From contig NC_084888.1 in NCBI RefSeq assembly GCF_958979055.1, forward strand, positions 4,048,001 to 4,112,000: a stretch of DNA of 64,000 nucleotides, given 5' to 3'. How positions within the stretch are numbered: position 1 is the first letter of the stretch; each line of letters starts with the position of its first letter. A model generated the notes under the pieces. The model made no database searches, was not told where the DNA came from, and saw nothing but the letters and a program-made list of their open reading frames with translations. The position numbers and the translations under genes are program-made. Below, in pieces: positions 58,816 through 64,000 of this stretch. The stretch comes from Alnus glutinosa (Eukaryota > Streptophyta > Magnoliopsida > Fagales > Betulaceae).

Positions 58816-59462
58816 CCCATAAATCCGTCCCTGCTATAAAGTTTGCTTTCACTTCTCTTGATGCAACAACAATTAAAATTATTTAAATGTCCCTGTTATA
58901 AATTATGCGACACGATGCTGATATGCTGAACTATTGTAAAATTTTGATATCACTCTTCCTTTCTAATTTTTGTTCTTTTATTAAAAAACAAAAATATTAA
59001 CAAACAACTCAAAATATTAATAAACAACTCAAAATATATAAAATTACTTACCAAAAAAAACATTAAAAACCATTCTCATTTTTAAGTCGCATCATAATAT
59101 TTGCTCAACCAAAAAAAATACTCTCTAAAAAGCATGAACAAACAGAACCATAGATTCAAAAACCGAAACTCTTGATCTCTCTAAGAGGGAGAAAGAATAG
59201 AATAAAAGTCTTGAGCAAACAATCCAAATAACGCAGAAAAACCCCTCACCTTTCTTTGTGGTGTGCAGTACGCTTCCTTGGAAGAAATCCAAGGGATCCA
59301 ACTCCAACAATAGCCATTGTAAGAGTCTCAACTACGTTAACAACCATTGAAGGAGTAGTAAACCTACATACGCCAGAGAGCCCAACAATCTAGCGCCAAA
59401 CTCATTGCCAGCCACCACTTGCTCTGGCTGATCTCGCTCCATATTGTTGTTCCTCACCGACG
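58816..59462. other. Spacer, nothing recognised
   Basis: The start (ccataaatccgtccctg at about 58828) looks like a lone hAT-MITE end. No coding region seen. Confidence 0.4.
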
Positions 59463-59743
59463 TGTTAAATCACCACTTGTTCCAAAAACTTAAACTAATA
59501 GGAAGAAGTAAATTTAATCATTTAATTAATACTTTAACACTCCCCCTCACGTATAGGCTCAAACTTCATTTTAATAGGTGATGCTCAATACGTAGAATAT
59601 TTAATTGAAATATGAGGTAAATAACGGAGTCAATGTTCGAACTCAGGACCTTTGGCTTTGATGCCATGTTAAATCACCACTTGTCCCAAAAGCTTAAGCA
59701 AATAGGAAGAAGTAAATTTAATCATTTAATTAATACTTTAACA
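59463..59743 (-). mobile_element. Complete very small LTR retroelement (281 bp, 77-bp LTRs)
   Basis: Two 77-bp direct repeats, 59463-59539 and 59667-59743, begin tgttaaatcaccacttg and end tactttaaca; they differ at four positions. On the minus strand the interior begins with a primer-site match (TGGCATCAAAGCC, complement at 59654-59666, two mismatches from the usual Met-tRNA site) and ends with the polypurine tract GTGAGGGGGAG directly before the second LTR. The 127-bp interior has no coding capacity. The size is close to that reported for SMART elements in plants. No 5-bp target duplication is visible (flanks cgacg and ccata). Confidence 0.85.
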
Positions 59744-60269
59744 CCATAATAGTCGCTGCCTTCACCGATGTCGCCTCCATCTCACAAAAGACGTACATAT
59801 ATGGCTTCTTCATGGTTCAAGATTCTTCCTTTTGTTTGGATAGATAAGGAAAAGTTTGGTTTGTATGGTAAAAGGCGTTTGAGCGATCAAACTTTGTGTA
59901 CTTAAAAAAAAAAAAAAATCAAAAGAAGAATCAAATCAAAAATCAAAAATCAAAAGGAAAATCAAAAAGAAAGGAAACCAATAATATATATATATATACA
60001 CACACACACATATCCATTTCAGCACACAGTTGGCTCTCATTTTAGTAGACAGTGGACTCTCATTTCAGCTCATAGTTTGCCCATTTTTTTGGCATGCTGG
60101 TTTGTCAAGGATTTGAAATCAGTCATTCTCGCGATTTTTCCATCCATTTTCCCAACGTCCGTTAGGGTGAGTTACTGTTTATCCACGTAGGCATTAACAC
60201 ATCAAGTAAAGTGACGCCATTTTAAAATTTTCAAAACTTTAATTTTTATTTTTTATTTTAAAAAAAAAT

Positions 60270-60276
<7 letters not shown>
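59744..60276. other. Spacer
   Basis: Simple repeats, including an interrupted AT/AC run at about 59980-60010. No gene. Confidence 0.45.
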
Positions 60277-60310
<34 letters not shown>

Positions 60311-60625
60311 GGGGGGCGACTGCTGGTTGCTCACCACACGCAACCCCTAGCCCCATCTGGGGTGGCTCGCGAGTCACCCCATAGTAAGGGGTTGGCGGAT
60401 GGCTACCCCAAAAGGTGGCGTTGGCCACCACTGGGGTGGCTAGTGCCCCACCTTGGCCTATGCCACCTCCATGGGCTAGGGTTGGCTTGCAGGCCACCCC
60501 AGATGTGGCCACAGGGGAGGTGGTGAACTACCCTAGAAGTGGCGTTAACAACTTTTGGTATGAGCCACCCTTCTCCCCAAGGGGAATAACTGCCACCAAA
60601 CCCCCCCTACACCAACCCCCCCCCC
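60277..60625. repeat. Poly-G tract with GC-rich ggtggc repeat block and opposing poly-C
   Basis: A run of 32 consecutive G (60277-60308) is followed by tt and six more G. After about 300 bp of ggtggc/gccaccc-type repeats comes a run of C (about 60617-60629) with aaaccccccc just before it. The whole could fold into a hairpin with G/C arms. It resembles the GC-rich core at 11805-11915 and may be part of the same MITE-like family. The length of such runs is often unreliable in assemblies. Confidence 0.75.
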
Positions 60626-60778
60626 CCCTCCTTTTTCTTTTCTTGACAGTCATATTTTTCAAAAAAGTGTCATATGCTTTCAATATAAATAAGAACATTT
60701 TCTTTCCAATATAAATAAGACCATTCACTAGGGAGACCAAAAATGGGAGAGGACTGAAGAGTAGGGTGCGCGAGAAAG

Positions 60779-60780
<2 letters not shown>

Positions 60781-60814
<34 letters not shown>
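60781..60814. repeat. (AT)n microsatellite
   Basis: About sixteen AT units. Confidence 0.9.
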
Positions 60815-60816
<2 letters not shown>

Positions 60817-61216
60817 GAAGAAAAACTGTAAATTTTAATAGTTTTTTATTGTTTTGGTGAGGGAACAATGTTCACTATTGTTGGTGAATACTGTTCACTC
60901 ACCAAATTTTTTTAATCAAATTAGCGAGGTTGTTGTAGACTCATTTTAGACAATTTTAGCAAATTTGCTTACCAAAATAGCCAAAAAAAACTAATTTGGT
61001 GAGTATACTAGGAGTTTTCTTACATTTCTAATTATCTTTGAGTGATCAATTGCTTAAATTTAATTTTCAATTTTTTTAAAAAAAATTTGATATGAATTAT
61101 GTCCTGATTTATCATTACTTGGTAATATGACGGTTTTATTTTAATAGTTAAATCACTATAATGTTGACAATGTTTACGTGACTGGGGTATTCATTATCGC
61201 TGCTATTGTTTGTGGT

Positions 61217-61675
61217 CAGGGGCGGAATCATAATTTTTGGTGTGGGGGGCCAAACTTATATAAATACATAAACACAAAGATACATATAATATCTCTATAT
61301 GTGTATTTATGCGTGTTTATGAAAATAAAAGTATAGAAGACTTAAATTTAATTTCATATTAAATTGTAAATTATTACTGGATACAAAAGTTACATGTCTA
61401 TAAAAAAATTCACGACTAAATCAAGAATGAAAGGAGCTGAAAGTGACACATTGTGATAAGTCCCCCCACCCCCCCAAAAGAAAAAATAAATAAATAAAAT
61501 GTAATAGGGTATTTTCGGTTCTTTCTTATAAAAGAGGGGCAAAACTAAAAGAAATTTTTTGAAGGGGACAAACAACATTATTTTGGGGGGACAAATTTTA
61601 AAAATTACATATTTTAGAAAGAATTTTAAAACTTAATGTCCCCCCCCCCCCCCCTTACAAGTGGGTCCACCCCTG
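61217..61675. mobile_element. hAT-type MITE, 459 bp, perfect 8-bp duplication
   Basis: The ends caggggcggaatc and gtgggtccacccctg are inverted repeats. The 8-mer tttgtggt flanks at 61209-61216 and 61676-61683. This is the clearest member of the family also seen at 8463 and 39581 and perhaps 47826. No transposase frame is present. Confidence 0.85.
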
Positions 61676-61683
61676 TTTGTGGT

Positions 61684-62354
61684 GGTTATAGAGGCATTGA
61701 GTCAGATGATGATTGCAACAACGGATATGGGTCTTTTGATAGGGTTCTCAGTGGGGTCGAGGAATAAAGGAGAATTGGTGGTGTCTCATTTACACTTAAT
61801 TTGATGATGATACGCTAATTCTTTGTGATGCTAATTACGAACAAGTTTGCAATGTATTTTCTTATGTTTCGAAGCAGCTTTAGAATTGAGAATCAATTTA
61901 GCAAAATCTGAAATTGTTCTAATAGGTAAGGTGGAAGAAGTAGAAGAATTGGGAAGTATTCTTGGTTGTAGAGTTTTCGAATTTGTGTTCTTTTTCTTTA
62001 GATTGTAGGTACTCTTGTATACACTTTGTGTACTAAGGTTGCACCCCTCGATAATTATATATAGAAGAGAAAATATAATTTGCTCAAACGGATACTGAAA
62101 TTAGGGAAATGACAATGAGTTGACAGATCTATTTGATTCAAATCCATGGTGATTTTCAGAATAACATTGCGAATTTAAGCAAATGATTGAGTTGCATGCC
62201 CCCATCATCAATTCTTGAGGTGCAATTTCATTTGGCTATTTACAACAATCATCTTTATCCAAATAAGCAAACAACAACAGCCCAGTCATCCTTGGGTAGA
62301 TTTAGGCCACTTCCTTCCTCTTCAGCGGCCCATAACATCCATGGAGAGACGTTT
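61684..62354. other. 3' flank of the cysteine protease gene
   Basis: Probably contains the protease 3' UTR at its right edge. The rest shows no gene; a short stretch near 61760-61960 has degraded coding-like character without a match. Confidence 0.45.

Positions 62355-64000
<1,646 letters not shown>

Overview
The window is nuclear DNA of a flowering plant. It has intron-containing genes with GT-AG junctions, AT-rich spacers and many small transposon remnants. All recognisable genes are plant families: D-type cyclin, VFB/SKIP2 F-box, SDN small-RNA exonuclease, plant PTEN2, DUF247 and papain-type protease. The gene order resembles Arabidopsis blocks At3g50070-At3g50120 and At5g67240-At5g67260 (recalled, not searched). 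This suggests a eudicot, plausibly a woody rosid; the species cannot be named from sequence alone.

Layout. 152-1728 (-): complete D3-type cyclin in four exons. 1.7-18.2 kb: gene-free spacer of about 16 kb holding MITEs, two retroposons with clear target-site duplications and other repeats. 18384-19997 (+): intronless SKIP2/VFB F-box-LRR gene. 20-25.4 kb: spacer with at least four MITEs. 25423-31101 (+): SDN-type exonuclease in twelve exons, with a miniature LTR element (TRIM) in intron 4 and a GC-AG intron 8. 31809-36831 (-): PTEN2-type phosphatase in twelve coding exons plus a leader exon near 39 kb; its leader intron carries a truncated LINE. 41540-43066 (+): RER1 Golgi retrieval receptor in three exons. 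44963-46555 and 51681-53267 (-): two intronless DUF247 genes from a tandem duplication that also took in downstream flank. 54.8-56.5 kb (-): decayed Copia gag-protease fragment. 57-62.3 kb: spacer with a LINE RNase H remnant, an extremely short LTR retroelement, a 32-base G run and a hAT-type MITE. 62355-63391 (-): last three exons of a papain-family cysteine protease whose 5' end lies beyond the window.

The genes do not form a pathway. They cover cell-cycle entry (CYCD3), ubiquitination (VFB), miRNA turnover (SDN), phosphoinositide signalling (PTEN2), ER retrieval (RER1), an uncharacterised plant membrane family (DUF247) and proteolysis. Their order looks like inherited synteny. The less ordinary content is in the repeats: a family of about 280-bp LTR elements in three states of preservation, a TRIM with readable PBS, PPT and LTRs, non-autonomous retroposons with 13-15 bp duplications, and an in-frame 84-bp duplication in the cyclin C-terminus. 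I found no gene cassette that looks like a wholly new system. All positions and splice sites were read by eye.
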